Shown here: piece after piece, positions 10,601 through 20,522 of the stretch
How positions within the stretch are numbered: position 1 is the first letter of the stretch
Layout: every line of letters starts with the position of its first letter
Assembly (NCBI GenBank): GCA_024195265.1
Contig: JAJLRJ010000008.1
Coordinates: 4,400,001-4,464,000 of the forward strand
DNA length: 64,000 nucleotides
From: Dendrophyllia cribrosa
Lineage: Eukaryota > Cnidaria > Anthozoa > Scleractinia > Dendrophylliidae
Reading direction: 5' to 3'
Program-made: the position numbers and the translations under genes
Notes under the pieces: generated by a model
Told to the model about the DNA's origin: nothing
The model's database searches: none
What the model saw: the letters and a program-made list of their open reading frames with translations, nothing else

Positions 10601-11391
10601 AAATTAAGTCGTGTTGTTATCTTGAATTTCATCGAGGACAGCTCTGCCTTGATGCGCTATAAATGGAACGTGTTTTACTTTTAAACATAAACTAACGAAG
10701 ATTTGAAAAAAATTTTTCGAAAGAAGATTGTGTTGTCCATTTTTATGTGCTTGTTCATTCATTACATAGATTGAAAAGCGATTTTATGTAAACAAAACAA
10801 GACTTAGATTTTCTGTCTTCACTCGCGTCACCTTATGCAAATATGTTTGTGTATTTTTGCAATTTTGATTTCCAAATCAGTTTCTCGGGCAATTTTTGAC
10901 AAACGAAAACTGTATTTTATTCAGAAGTTAGTCGTACCTGCTTTTCTAGACAGAGAAAAGTTGTTTTTGTGAACTTTTGTACGGTCTAAATGTACTGTGC
11001 AGACGGCCAGGTAATACTGTTTTTTGACAATTGCTAAAATTGAAAAATAGCCCGGTCGTCAATCTTAATTCTTGTGCTTCCGACCTTTCACCTTAGTTGA
11101 GTTTCACCTTAGTTAAGCTTGTTCATAGTGCTACGTTGTTAGGCTCTGCCTATCTATATATATTATTATTTGTATATTCTGAAAGGCAAGAGTGCAAATA
11201 AAGGTGTTACCTGCGACACACAAGTTCATCATCATACTTGTCATGCTCTTGTTTCGGTGTTGTGGATGAAAAAGGACAATTAGGGTCAGAGTATTGCCCA
11301 CGAGGCCCAAGCTCAGTATGATAAACATAGACGCGCCATAATAAGAGTACAGCTGTCTTTCTCCATGGAGCTCGTACGTAGATATCACCAT
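4635..11391 (-). CDS. Opsin, anthozoan-specific ASO-II-like
   Basis: Seven-transmembrane photoreceptor GPCR. Four exons on the minus strand: 11211-11391, 5990-6229, 5512-5740 and 4635-5055. All introns are GT-AG, phases 1, 1 and 2, and join into one frame of 356 codons plus stop. Start ATG at 11389-11391. TM1 is about residues 17-40; TM2 carries NLCVAD (D61). TM3 has Cys90 and the second extracellular loop Cys178, the disulphide pair. TM6 has SWSP; TM7 has Lys290 followed by YNPILY. Lys290 aligns without gaps to bovine K296, the retinal Schiff-base lysine. By the same by-eye alignment, positions 94, 113 and 181 are Ala, Leu and Ile, so the known counterion sites are empty, while 292 is Glu286. 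The E/DRY motif reads L-S-Y. ASO-II opsins are reported to lack these acids and to use chloride with Glu292; assignment to that group is inferred. The first intron (about 5 kb) is full of mobile elements. Confidence 0.87.
5869..5906. repeat. GATGGT-type microsatellite in opsin intron 2
   Basis: Imperfect repeats of GATGAT and GGTGAT lie within the second opsin intron, between the exons at 5512-5740 and 5990-6229. No other element is seen in this intron. Confidence 0.8.
6451..6536 (-). repeat. tRNA-derived SINE-like sequence
   Basis: Read on the minus strand this resembles a tRNA. A box-A-like TGACCGAGTTGTTAGGG maps to 6503-6519 and a box-B-like GTCCGAGTCCCG to 6469-6480, about 25 bases apart. 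The layout recalls Leu/Ser tRNA heads, but the acceptor and anticodon stems do not fold cleanly. A relic of a tRNA-derived SINE is more likely than a working tRNA gene. It lies in opsin intron 1, on the same strand as the gene. Confidence 0.5.
6945..7320 (-). mobile_element. LINE 3' fragment (CR1/L2-like), antisense
   Basis: On the minus strand, around 7140-7250, the translation reads SLAWNQLPRDIALSKSLKLF, the conserved WNxLP...S-x-FK end of CR1/L2-type LINE reverse transcriptases. It then runs into an AT-rich 3' region and a (TTA)n tail seen on the plus strand as (AAT)n at 6947-6973. This is a 5'-truncated copy lacking the catalytic reverse transcriptase and endonuclease. It lies in opsin intron 1, in the gene's orientation. 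Confidence 0.65.
7662..7785. mobile_element. Short foldback MITE
   Basis: Terminal inverted repeats of about 45 bases: the left end starts TTAAAGACCCAGTGTTGTCC and the right end is its imperfect complement, ending GGGCCTTTAA. TTAA is present at both ends, so a TTAA target duplication is possible. It has no coding capacity. It abuts the larger dispersed repeat that starts near 7794. Confidence 0.7.
7868..8338. mobile_element. MITE with GGTTAACACTCG inverted ends
   Basis: Ends are GGTTAACACTCGTTAACATC and its complement; the match extends over about 32 bases to CAAACGGAC. Comparison with the uninterrupted R1 copy at 41926-43201 confirms the insertion and suggests a very short target duplication (possibly TC). 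The interior carries a tRNA-like block at about 8152-8228. No protein is encoded. Confidence 0.8.
8152..8228 (+). repeat. tRNA-like block inside MITE
   Basis: A box-A-like GTTGGTACAGTGGA (8167-8180) and a box-B-like GGGTTCGAGGC (8211-8221) are spaced as in a tRNA. The acceptor stem is not convincing, so this is probably a tRNA-derived internal RNA polymerase III promoter relic rather than a tRNA gene. Confidence 0.45.
8818..9114 (-). CDS. Unknown 98-aa ORF in foldback left arm
   Basis: The product is not recognised. It begins MTSRVTTWSSPGG, contains a PFPVGFDFTLVPSVDRASVV segment, two Cys pairs (CSSC and a later KKC/FYC) and an acidic end CEDDQSDWE. The frame stays open upstream of the ATG through a VSSSS segment, so the true start may lie further 5' or come from a spliced exon. 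The inverted copy in the right arm starts at 9650 on the plus strand and has the same peptide until a one-base loss near codon 62 shifts the frame. Keeping this frame in two arms hints at a former protein, but arm homogenisation could also explain it. Confidence 0.35.
   Translation of the reverse strand: MTSRVTTWSSPGGRRNKNGRLTKLNVPFPVGFDFTLVPSVDRASVVYSVLHAFLAPILQCYSDFVERLIRHDNKGCSSCLKKCNLTLFYCEDDQSDWE
9650..9838 (+). pseudogene. Frameshifted inverted copy of the foldback-arm ORF
   Basis: The first 61 codons match the minus-strand ORF at 8818-9114 with one substitution (N for K). A single-base difference near 9823 then shifts the frame to an early stop at 9836-9838. The homologous downstream sequence continues, out of frame, to about 9960. 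Function unknown. Confidence 0.5.
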
Positions 11392-11600
11392 GGTTACTTG
11401 TCTTTACGTCAAGTCACGTGTCCACTCTACGTTTTACCGCTTTTTTTGTTGTAGTTTCTGTTTTCAGCTGCTACGGATGCAGAAAAAAGTCCGTTTGAGA
11501 GAAAGAAAATTAATCACGCAGCTGGATCTCCGTGGAGCTCCGCTCAGAGCCGCGTGGGTCACCACTAGTACAGGCAATTTTCGCCTTAGAATTTTACTGA
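11392..11600. other. Opsin 5' flank
   Basis: Region immediately upstream of the opsin start codon. No TATA box or clear photoreceptor-type regulatory motif could be recognised by eye. Further upstream lies a LINE tail, so any promoter is probably within these 200 bases. Confidence 0.3.
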
Positions 11601-11805
11601 TATAAATGACAAATGGAAAGACTCAGTTTCTTTATTTATCTATGTACCAATTTATTTATCTCCGTATTTTATTTGTATTGTGATTTCTTATTTATCTATT
11701 TATTTCTAAAAGCACCCGCCTCGATTAGCTTGATGCTACCTGCGGGTGCCTATAATTTTGTATATGATTTATTTGTTTAATAAAAATAAAATGATAAAAA
11801 AATGA
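11601..11805 (+). mobile_element. LINE 3' tail (CR1/L2-like)
   Basis: AT-rich sequence with TTTATTTATC repeats, then a GCACCCGC...GCGGGTGC hairpin (about 11712-11749) and an AATAAAAATAAAATG-type tail. The hairpin near the 3' end is typical of CR1/L2-like LINE tails in cnidarians. No coding sequence remains. Confidence 0.5.
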
Positions 11806-12540
11806 CAAATGGAAAAACACGTCGGTGTAGCCCATTAGCTCATAATGTGAAAAAAAAAGCGTCTCGATGTATTTAAAGCGATCTAGACCCGTTTCGTAGC
11901 TGTTCTTTGTTGGCAACTTAAAAATTTACTTTACCGTTCAAGAAAATAGCAATAGTTTATTGACACCTTCAATACGGAGAAAGTCACTGCTATTGTGATA
12001 TGGCCCGTTCAGTCACTTTTATTTAAGGGGTTTCAATATATTTTCACAGCCGATCTTAATTCTTAACCCTTCTAAAGCGCACTAATGTTTGAACATTTTA
12101 ATTTTCGCTCGATACATTTAGTTCCCTTACCATGCATGTTTCTCGCCGTTTTCCTCTTAATATGATATGATAACTTTAAATCCAGTTAAGCATTAAGACA
12201 AAAATTAAACTGGGTTAAATAAATTTCGGATTCCCATGTCACACCGTGTAAACTGAACCACTAGTTTACCATCTTGTTCGTGGTGGCATGACTATCATTT
12301 GAATGTGCATGTTATCGGCTAATTGAACTCTGTAACAGACTTTTTCATAAATGGTGGCCGATTTATTATTCTTACATATGTATGTATGTTGATTAGCCCT
12401 ACTAACCTCATTTTAGAGTAAAAATTCTTTTAAATTTTGCACGTGCTAACGAGGCTAGTCAGGCTGATTAGCATGAATATAAAAGAATAACTAATCGGCC
12501 GCCATTTATGAAGAAGGTCTATTATGAATTGCGAAACATT
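11806..12540. other. No gene seen
   Basis: AT-rich sequence without a recognisable gene, RNA or element end. Confidence 0.4.
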
Positions 12541-12897
12541 TATAAAGATGGTTTTCACTCACGTGACCTTCAGTCCTGTGGGACTCAAATGACAAAGGCC
12601 ATGGCGGCCATGTTGGATGACAAAGGCCATGGCGGCCATGTTGGATGACAAAGGCCATGGCGGCCATGTTGGATGACAAAGGCCATGGCGGCCATGATGG
12701 ATGACAAAGGCCATGGCGGCCATGTTGGATGACAAAGGCCATGGCGGCCATGTTGGATGACAAAGGCCATGGCGGCCATGTTGGATGACAAAGGCCATGG
12801 CGGCCATGTTGGTGCACATAACAAAGAAGTTCATTAAAATTATTTTGCAGGTGTGCACCAACATGGCGGCCGTGACGTAGCGTGGAAACCACCTATA
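12541..12897. mobile_element. MITE with expanded internal minisatellite
   Basis: The ends, GATGGTTTTCACTCACGTGA at 12547 and AACCACCTATA near 12897, match a second copy at 51361-51491. Copy 2 lacks the repeat block, so the minisatellite expanded inside this copy. The segment around TTCATTAAAATT and GTGCACCAACATGG is shared by both copies. Confidence 0.8.
12591..12812. repeat. 28-bp minisatellite, about 8 copies
   Basis: The unit is GACAAAGGCCATGGCGGCCA plus TGTTGGAT; one copy has GATGG in place of GTTGG. Because 28 is not a multiple of three, all frames share the same rotating peptide (WPPWPLSS...NMAAMAFVI), which explains three overlapping open frames. These are not genes. Confidence 0.95.
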
Positions 12898-14095
12898 CTC
12901 AAGGCAGCACGAAAGAAGGCTCTGCAGCGGAGAGAGATTCTACACTGGATAGAGCAGCGTAAATTACTTGGAAGCTGTCTGGAGTTTCTGCCTTTTACTA
13001 CATGCAGACTGATTAAGAAACTATTCCTCCCAGTGATTTTGTTAGATCATCTTAGATCATTTGCAACTTGACACAATATTGTGGAACCAAGCTTCAATGA
13101 CCTCTTCCGTTGTTAAAAAAGAAAAGGTTGCTTCGGGACTCATGGCTTCTTTGATAACGATATAACGCCCCGAAGCCGTAAGAAGAGAGAATTTGAGGTG
13201 TGAGCATGCAATTACATGGAACATTGCTGCTAGCGCCGTTGTTAATATAAAGCCTATAATCACGGTTTATCAGATAAAGCCTAGTCTGTTTTTAAATACA
13301 GTATTTAGTATTTAATATTGCCCTTGGTAATTAATCCAATTTTGCAAGTGGTTATAATGATACACTAAGATACATTAAAAGCAATTTACTTGTTTGCCAA
13401 AATAACTGCAAAAAAGTTACCGTATAGTTTAACGCTTATATATCCCATGAAACACACAGGAAGGATAATTTTACAGTGCGGCTACTGTTACCGTTGTCAC
13501 CCAGACAAAGTTAACCAATCACAAAGCAGAACAGGGACAATAAATTTCAGAGGCAGAAATTTTTCTTTACTTAATTCAAGGTATTAAGTTCCGATCATGA
13601 AAAGTTCGGCGTCTGAACTGGGCCTTTAAACTTGTAAAAATTGGCCCAATTCTTTCAATTTGTTCGGGCGCTTTGTCACTGATTTGTAATTCAATCATTG
13701 CAAGTTCTCCAAGCGATTCCCCAACTTTGATATTTCAGTGGAGGATTAAGTGGAGAGTCTTGAAAGCAAATCAGGTTGTCAAATTGTTGAAAGAACGTCT
13801 AACAACTGACGAAAAACAAAAAGCTTTTCACTCAACTTTTAGATGTCTTCCTCTAAAAGTTGAGTGAAAAGCGCTTTGTTACCCACGTTCTTCATATGTT
13901 CTTCGTTTGGCCGAATGAAAAAAAAAAAACATGTGACCCGCGGAGAATCGTTCTGATAACATCTAGCGCTAACAACATTTGTATTATTTCAAAAATTGCA
14001 TTCAAGGCTCAATTTCTTATCTTAGTTAGCTTTATATTATATAAAGTTATTAGTTATTGTTATCACTGGATTCACGTTGTTCTCAGTTACGAAAC
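12898..14095. other. No gene seen; contains short hairpin
   Basis: Non-coding AT-rich DNA. The only structure noticed is the 21-bp perfect hairpin at 13823-13872, listed separately. Confidence 0.4.
13823..13872. ncRNA. Candidate small hairpin (miRNA-like or MITE relic)
   Basis: A perfect 21-bp stem (13823-13843 with 13852-13872) with an 8-base loop TGTCTTCC. Left arm core TTTTCACTCAACTTTTAGA. Stem length is compatible with an animal or cnidarian pre-miRNA, but a tiny foldback MITE is at least as likely and there is no expression evidence. Confidence 0.25.
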
Positions 14096-14400
14096 GCATT
14101 CCGATAACAAAGCATTACGTCATTTTTTTTTGCTTAAACTCGTTCCATCACTCGTTCCATCACTGAGCTGTAATACAGCTCAGTGATGGAACGAGTGAGC
14201 GGTAACGCATATCGTTCAGTTCGAAAAAAAAAAAATCCGTCCTGACGAGCATCGAACTCACGTCCTTCTGATCTATTATCTGATCGCTTGCACACTGCGC
14301 CACCTAGGATTTGACTAGTTACCGAAGTCAAATTTTGTTATTTTAACGTAGATATGCGGAAAAAGTTTACATCTGAGTGATGGAACGAGTGAGTGAGTGA
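14096..14400. mobile_element. Foldback repeat with CTCGTTCCATCACT palindrome
   Basis: A 23-bp perfect stem with a 3-base loop lies at 14149-14197, and the same GTGATGGAACGAGTGAG motif recurs near 14374. A tRNA-like block sits between them on the minus strand. Probably a SINE/MITE composite. Confidence 0.5.
14236..14312 (-). repeat. tRNA-derived SINE-like block
   Basis: On the minus strand: AGGTGGCGCAGTGTGC (box-A-like) and GTGAGTTCGATGCTC (box-B-like T-arm). Only part of the acceptor stem pairs, so a working tRNA is unlikely. Confidence 0.45.
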
Positions 14401-14837
14401 ATTAGCGCCGTTACCGATAACCCGTTTATTATGCTTGCGCGTATTCACGGGTTAAAAAGCATGTCTGAAGAGGATTGAGGTCCATTAGATCCCAACTTTA
14501 ATGTATAACACTGACCAAAAATGGCTAATCTTAGATCATTTAAGAGGGGATAGTGTGAGAGATCAATTGAATCAGAAAGGTCCGTTTCAAAAATGAAACA
14601 TGAAATATTTCTCTGTGAAAAGATTTGGCGAGAGACGAAACGTTTAGAATCATTACATATTAACTACAAAACACACTTTTCCATTTCCAAAACCATCTAC
14701 TTCCTCATACCCTGAGTTCTTCATTGTGTTACATTGCAGGTGTAGGGAAGACATCAGTGAATCAGTGACACATTGTCTGTATGAGGCTCTTGTTAGATGT
14801 TTTGATAGTAAACCAGATAAAAATTCAGACCCTACGT
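14401..14837. other. No gene seen
   Basis: AT-rich non-coding sequence. Confidence 0.4.
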
Positions 14838-15121
14838 TGTAAATTGAAAAGATCTGTTTTAGCCCCAAGCGCTGAATTGGCTCTGAGTCCTTAAAGCTAA
14901 TTCAACCCTTTATAGGACCATTTTGGACATTGGTGGGACTGATTCAGCCATATTGAAAGCCAGTTACGTTTAGCCCTTGTTGCACTGTTTTGGCGCTATA
15001 GGACCATTTCAAGTGTAACAGCTCCATTTTAGAACGGCTAAATTAGCCCCCGAAATATACTGTATTTTACTCACCAAAACGGCCCTAATTGTGGGGCTAA
15101 AACAGATCTTTTAAATTTACA
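14838..15121. mobile_element. MITE with TGTAAATTGAAAAGATCTG ends
   Basis: About 30-base inverted ends containing AAAAGATCTGTTTTAGCCCC; the right end is the complement with one or two mismatches. No coding sequence. Confidence 0.65.
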
Positions 15122-17310
15122 CTGTAATAAAGCCCGGTTTCACTGCTCGTAGAGTTCTTGTTCATTTTATGTTTTAAGGTCTGTTTGTCACTATGGTACT
15201 GACAGTGCAATCACTACTAACATACTCTCAGGCTTAATAAATTAAAGTGGCCAATTATAAACAGTCCTTAAACTGCGATACAACTTTTCCCAAAACATCC
15301 AATTTTACAATGCTTTGCTATACTACACAGGTAGACCTATGTTGTAAACTGAGTCAGAGCACCATAGAGCACGTCGCTCATAAGAATAATGTTGCTTGCT
15401 ACATTCGTAGGATCCGTGAAGGTTGATAAATTAAAACAGCCTCATTTCGAAGGCTGAAATTACCTACTCCAACTGACCTACCCCTTGTAAAAACAAATCA
15501 GATCTTTTTAAAATCCACTCTTCCCATTTCTGTATCTCTCAAATGCATTCTGATTTATTCGATCGTACACTTGCGTGATTTTTAATAACTGTTTATACAT
15601 TCAAAACAAGACACCCCAAAACTAGTTCCTGTCGTTTCTTCACGTTCAAACTATTAAGAGGCAATAAAGTTCCCACGCCATAGCCATCAATATCCAAACG
15701 ATCGATCTACAGAACATTTCTGAGCCATTAACTAAAATATTAGCCCCTCAATGCCGACGTCTACCCCGAAAATGGTGTTTGTTTTTTGTGTGTCTTATAC
15801 CGTTATTTTGGCTACAGTTGTCTCCGGTACAGGACAACAAACAACGTTACCAAGGAAAACCTATTTGTCCGCTGGGTAAAAAATATTCAATTTCCTTTTT
15901 CTTATTATTTTTCTGTCGAGATAAATGGTTGCAGGTGTTTCTAAGACGTTTCAGAAAGTTTACGAATAGAAACGGACAATATCGTCGGAACATAAGTTTG
16001 TATTAATGAGAATGGCAAGACAATATATTCTCTTTTAGTGTGATTGGTGATATAACTCACACACTCAGTTTTAGCTTTAAGTGACGAACTGAAGAAAAGG
16101 TCTCTTTTATTTAAATTTAATAAATATAGGACGACAAATTTTGGCCTTTCGTTATCAAGAGAGTGACGAAAAATTATATATTGTATTATAATAAAAACGT
16201 CACGCGTGGTAAATCGTTTGCTAAGTTATCGGGAAGATTTAAGTCGGAATTATTCATGTTGAAAAGTTTTCTTTAAGAGTTATACACAAAGAATTAATTC
16301 TTGTGAAAAGATTATAAGGTGAAATTTCTAGAAGCACTTAACAATTTCAAAAAGCGGAAAGCAATTAAGTTTTAAGCCTTCAGTATTTGACGTTCATGCA
16401 AGATATCTCATAGTATGCCGAAAGCAGCCAAACTTTCCATAACAAAAGGTTCAAAAATCAGTGTTAAAACTGAAGGCTGTTAAACAGCTGCACTGATATA
16501 TCCTTTTAGACAGATCTTGGGAACTTCATTTTAAAAAGAAGGTCAGGAACTTGAACAGCAAACGTTCAACTTACCAAAACAGTGAGTCGACTCCTTTTCA
16601 GTTCAAATTTTATAGCAGATTTAAAGCGTATATTAAGAATGGAAAAGAATGGATAGAATGCAGTTTATATATATGCCCAAAAAAGGAAAAGTCGAAAGCT
16701 ATTGGCACAAATTTTCCACAAGAAAAACTATATATCTTCATGCTGCCTCAACCCAGGATGCAATTTGTTAATTGTCACATGAATTTTCAGACGGATACGG
16801 TTATTTCTTAGATACTGCAAAGCGTAGTCTAAAAGCACTCAATTATCGATAATATTAAATATACATGTCCTAGAACATTTTATCACGCAGTTGGCGTCTA
16901 ACTCAATGTTTAGGACATGGATTCTGGTTTGCCTTTGCCACCGTCAGATTAACAGTTAACTTAAAACGAGCAGCCAGACCGTGAGTTCCCTTTTATAGAA
17001 ATCAGTTGAAAATACAAAGCGATAAGGTTTCTATGTACATTTGTTTGCACGGTATCTAGGAAGAAAACGTGGTGTTTTTCATCCCTCCGGAAGAAATAAG
17101 AAATTGTCTATAGCTGTGAATTCAAGCCATAATTTTTACTACGGTGACACTTGACAGGAAGCCCTCCAAATCGAAAAAATGTATTTAGTCATATTACAAT
17201 AAAATGTAGGAAATCATAAAATAACCTGCATACGTTCTAACCCAGCGTTCATTTTCAATTACACCGAAGCTAAAGTTTATGTATTTAATTACCTTACAGA
17301 CTGAATTAAA
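15122..17310. other. No gene seen
   Basis: Over 2 kb of AT-rich sequence. The open frames at 15779 and 16551 have no recognisable domain or splice context. Nothing else is supported. Confidence 0.4.
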
Positions 17311-17371
17311 GAAGAAGAAGAAGAAGAAGAAGAAGAAGAAGAAGAAGAAGAAGAAGAAGAAGAAGAAGAAG
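17311..17371. repeat. (GAA)n microsatellite
   Basis: About 20 perfect GAA triplets. Confidence 0.97.
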
Positions 17372-19162
17372 CAACTATTAAAAGTGAGTAAATATCTAAC
17401 AAGTCACTGAAAACGATAGTTTAAGCTAAGAATGTTGCGAACGTAATCACCAATTCACAAATTCATAATCTTTAGTAAACGGTGGATACCATATCATGGC
17501 TTTCAGTTTCTTGTGGTTATCTGCAACTTGGACTAACCGTTTCGGGCTAGTGCTTGAGTGTCACGCAAGAAAAAAAATATATAAATAAACAGTGGAATCT
17601 AAAAGTCTAATAATTCCGCTTCAAATGGAATAATTCCGTATTTTTTAGTCATGAATAAATTATGTTGTACAGGACAGCACGTATTTCTTGATCTATATCT
17701 TAAATACCGATTCCATTTCGACCCATAAACCGTTTGACATTCCTCCCGATCAGCCGCCGCATTTTCGTTGGACATCTCGCCTGGGGTGAGAGGCCACACG
17801 TTTAACTATGGAACGTTATATTTTAGAAAAGTAACTGAATGAAAAATGATAAATATCTTACATCACAAACGCGACAAAACCACTCCACACTATTGTGCTA
17901 GGTTTGGTGCCTTTTTGATCCAACAGTCCAATGTGTAAATCACTCTCGATCCAGGCTGCCACTCGATTTGAAAATGGACTATTGCTTAAAATGACATCTT
18001 GCGTGCGCTACTGACCTTTGCATTTGCTTGTCTGGATACTAAATATGTTATACAGAAAATTACCCTCTGTATCATGTTACAGATATCTATGAAAACCTGG
18101 GGGCAGTGAGGGAGAGAGACCATTTATGTCCAAAGATTGCAACCGCGCTAAAGCTGTATTCATATTGGTATACCAACTCCCTCCTGCTTTTCAAACTTAC
18201 TACTGTGAGTGATTGGGTGTAGTTAAGAAGATAACTGAAGAAACACGCTTATTTTCTAAAAGAAATGTTAAATAAATATCGCCCGACTGACCAATTTTTT
18301 GGGGAAAGCAACAAAAATGAATAACCGATAATAAAAAAATAAATTAATACTAAATAAGAATTCTTGTGCTTTAAGTCGTGAATACGACTTATCGCGGTTG
18401 CTGAAGAAAAGTCATTCGCTCATGCGCTCATCGTAAACTTTATATTAAATTTATATTAAATTGTTGGTATGTTTATACACTTCGGTACTGAATAGCATAC
18501 ATGGAGTTAATGGAAGTAAACCAAGTCCGCCATTACGACCGTTGTGTTTACGAATGCTCGATGAGCTGAAACGTCGGTTTGGGGAAACGTTGGGGTTCTC
18601 AGTTTACTTGTTATTATTGTTTGGCAAGGATATCTCACATTAATAATGAAGGAAAAGGTAAGTTTGTCCGGTAATTATCATTTTCGCTAGTAAACACATT
18701 CCTTCGTGTTTATTTACTTGCTACACACGACGGTCCTTCTTTAATTTGGCAAAACATATTGGTACGTGGATCTGCAACATAAGGGAAGTAGTCATAACAT
18801 GTTCAATCTAAGAGGACCCACCTTGTGTAGGGTAGGAAAAGGTCCGATAGTTGTTTCATATTCACGACTTGGCTCGCAAGGAGCCTTTGATTTTAACTAT
18901 TCGGCTGAAACTGCATACTTGTGTGTTGGTTCTAAATTTTATTTATAGGTCAGAAACTACAAATTCCCCGCCCCTGGGCAACAGAAAAGCAACAAAAATT
19001 ACAAAGGTTAAAGAAACATTTAATAGCACGTTTAATAACGTAACATCATTAATAACGTAACATCAGATCACCGAAAAGAAAGTTGCTGGCTCTGTGAAAG
19101 TTCTAACAAAACGTATGAATCAGAATGTAAAGACATATTTAACGTTGTGTGACAATATTCTG
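17372..19162. other. No gene seen
   Basis: AT-rich sequence without a supported gene. A short frame at 18461-18643 contains MLDELKRRFGETL but has no wider match to a known family. Confidence 0.35.
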
Positions 19163-19166
19163 TTAA

Positions 19167-19882
19167 GGTTACCGTGTACCTTCAGATCGAAAATTTATTG
19201 AATTTTTTTTTTGGCGTCAAAATAAAGTTTACAGAATGAACTTTCATTCAATAAAAAATTATCAAAAAATAGTGAAAATTGACGGAGAAATGACTGTATA
19301 ACTTTTGTGGGCGGAGTTTGTTTATGAGGCGATATGTTTTTCTAAGCGCTGTTTTCTCAAAGTTAATTTTTCGCTTGTTGGGGACACTTTAAAGAGCTAC
19401 AACTCAAAGGGGATTTGTTCAATTTTCCTCAAATTTGGACAGAAGCTAGGCTAACATATAATCAACAAAAATGTTCGGCGAATTTCTTATTTCCGAAAAC
19501 TTTTTCGTCAAGAGCCATTTCCGTGCGATCACTCCAATTTTTTTCTCCCTTTTTCGAAAATATTCTGTAACTTTTCACTGCAATTGAAAATGGGAAATCG
19601 CCGACACGTTTTTTTAGCGCTTCGTGTCCGGAAACCTGAGAACCAATGAAATTAGCAAAATACAATAATCGCTTTGAGTTATAGCGTTTTAAAGCTGATT
19701 CGGACGTTCGCATTTATACGGCGTAAAAATTTCGATAATTCATTTTATTACCAAATGATTTCCATATTTAGATAGCCAGCTCTATAAGCTTTAATTTGAT
19801 ATCTGGGTTTAGGTATATTAAGTGTAATCTTAAGACGCTAGAGCTTTTATACTGGAGACACCCCCAAAGGTACACGGTAACC
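19167..19882. mobile_element. TTAA-flanked DNA transposon/MITE, 716 bp
   Basis: Inverted ends GGTTACCGTGTACCTT at both termini, each flanked by TTAA (19163-19166 and 19883-19886). A TTAA target duplication is the hallmark of piggyBac and Kolobok-type elements. The interior open frame on the minus strand (19462-19713) is not recognised and is too short for a transposase, so this is a non-autonomous copy. Confidence 0.85.
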
Positions 19883-19886
19883 TTAA

Positions 19887-20522
19887 CAAATTGCATATGC
19901 AATAGCCTCTGATTGTTGACAAAACAAGATCTAGATCTCATATCATGAAGATAAAAATTCATCGTGTAAAATACAGATTTCACCACGTGTATTAATAGAG
20001 CGTGACACGCTTTATATAGATCCCAATATCAAAGCCTACGTTGAAATACACATCAAGAAGTGTTTCTTTACCTTCAAACAAATTCTTTAACTTTGCAATA
20101 CCTTGGTTTTCAAGCCAATCGCCCACAAAAGTAGTCGGTTTCCCGGCGAATTCTTCCATTGTTTACTGACACGGCGACCGCATGGATCTGGCGATCTGTC
20201 AAGTTGTCCCCGCCCCCACCCCCCGGGGCAACACGTTGTTGTACAAAATCCCCGCCCCAGGGAAATGGAGCCTTACAAATCCCCGGCGTATGCCCGGGGG
20301 GATGGTTACAGCCGGAATTGATTGATGCATTATACGGAGATGTAATGACTATACAGTGACCATATTTCCAAAAATTAATCTTTTCTAAAACCCCTGAAAA
20401 ACAACAATTTTTCGCTCTTTTACGGGTTATTGCTTTTGTTGTTGTTTTAAAAACCCCAATTAAGGCTTTCGACCGAGAATTAATGAATTATTAAAACCAA
20501 TATTTGAGCTCTTTTAAACTGT
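19887..20522. other. No gene seen; GC-rich patch
   Basis: A C/G-rich block at about 20200-20300 (CCCCGCCC, CCCCGGCG) looks like a dispersed repeat fragment. Nothing coding is supported. Confidence 0.35.

Larger units (their letters stand above)
7794..11163 (+). repeat. Dispersed repeat family R1, copy A (interrupted)
   Basis: This matches copy B at 41926-43201 in the same orientation, from the GC-rich CCGGGCCGAAGGCCCGGC block to the end near CTATATATATT. Copy A is interrupted by a MITE (7868-8338) and a foldback element (8521-10236); copy B shows both empty sites. Both copies contain an open frame beginning MLLKTG and continuing to a KEELSGIKSCFEEL segment, of unknown function. The family could be a non-autonomous transposon, but clear terminal inverted repeats were not found. 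It sits in opsin intron 1. Confidence 0.7.

Noticed and set aside
12591..12812. CRISPR-like array of 28-bp units
   Set aside because: The units are contiguous with no spacers, sit inside a MITE, and the genome is eukaryotic.
14236..14312. Functional tRNA gene on the minus strand
   Set aside because: The A and B boxes are present but the acceptor and anticodon stems do not form properly; the same reasoning was applied at 6451-6536 and 8152-8228.
18461..18643. Possible small gene MLVCLYTSVLN...
   Set aside because: No domain, no splice context and no repeat relationship; indistinguishable from a chance frame.
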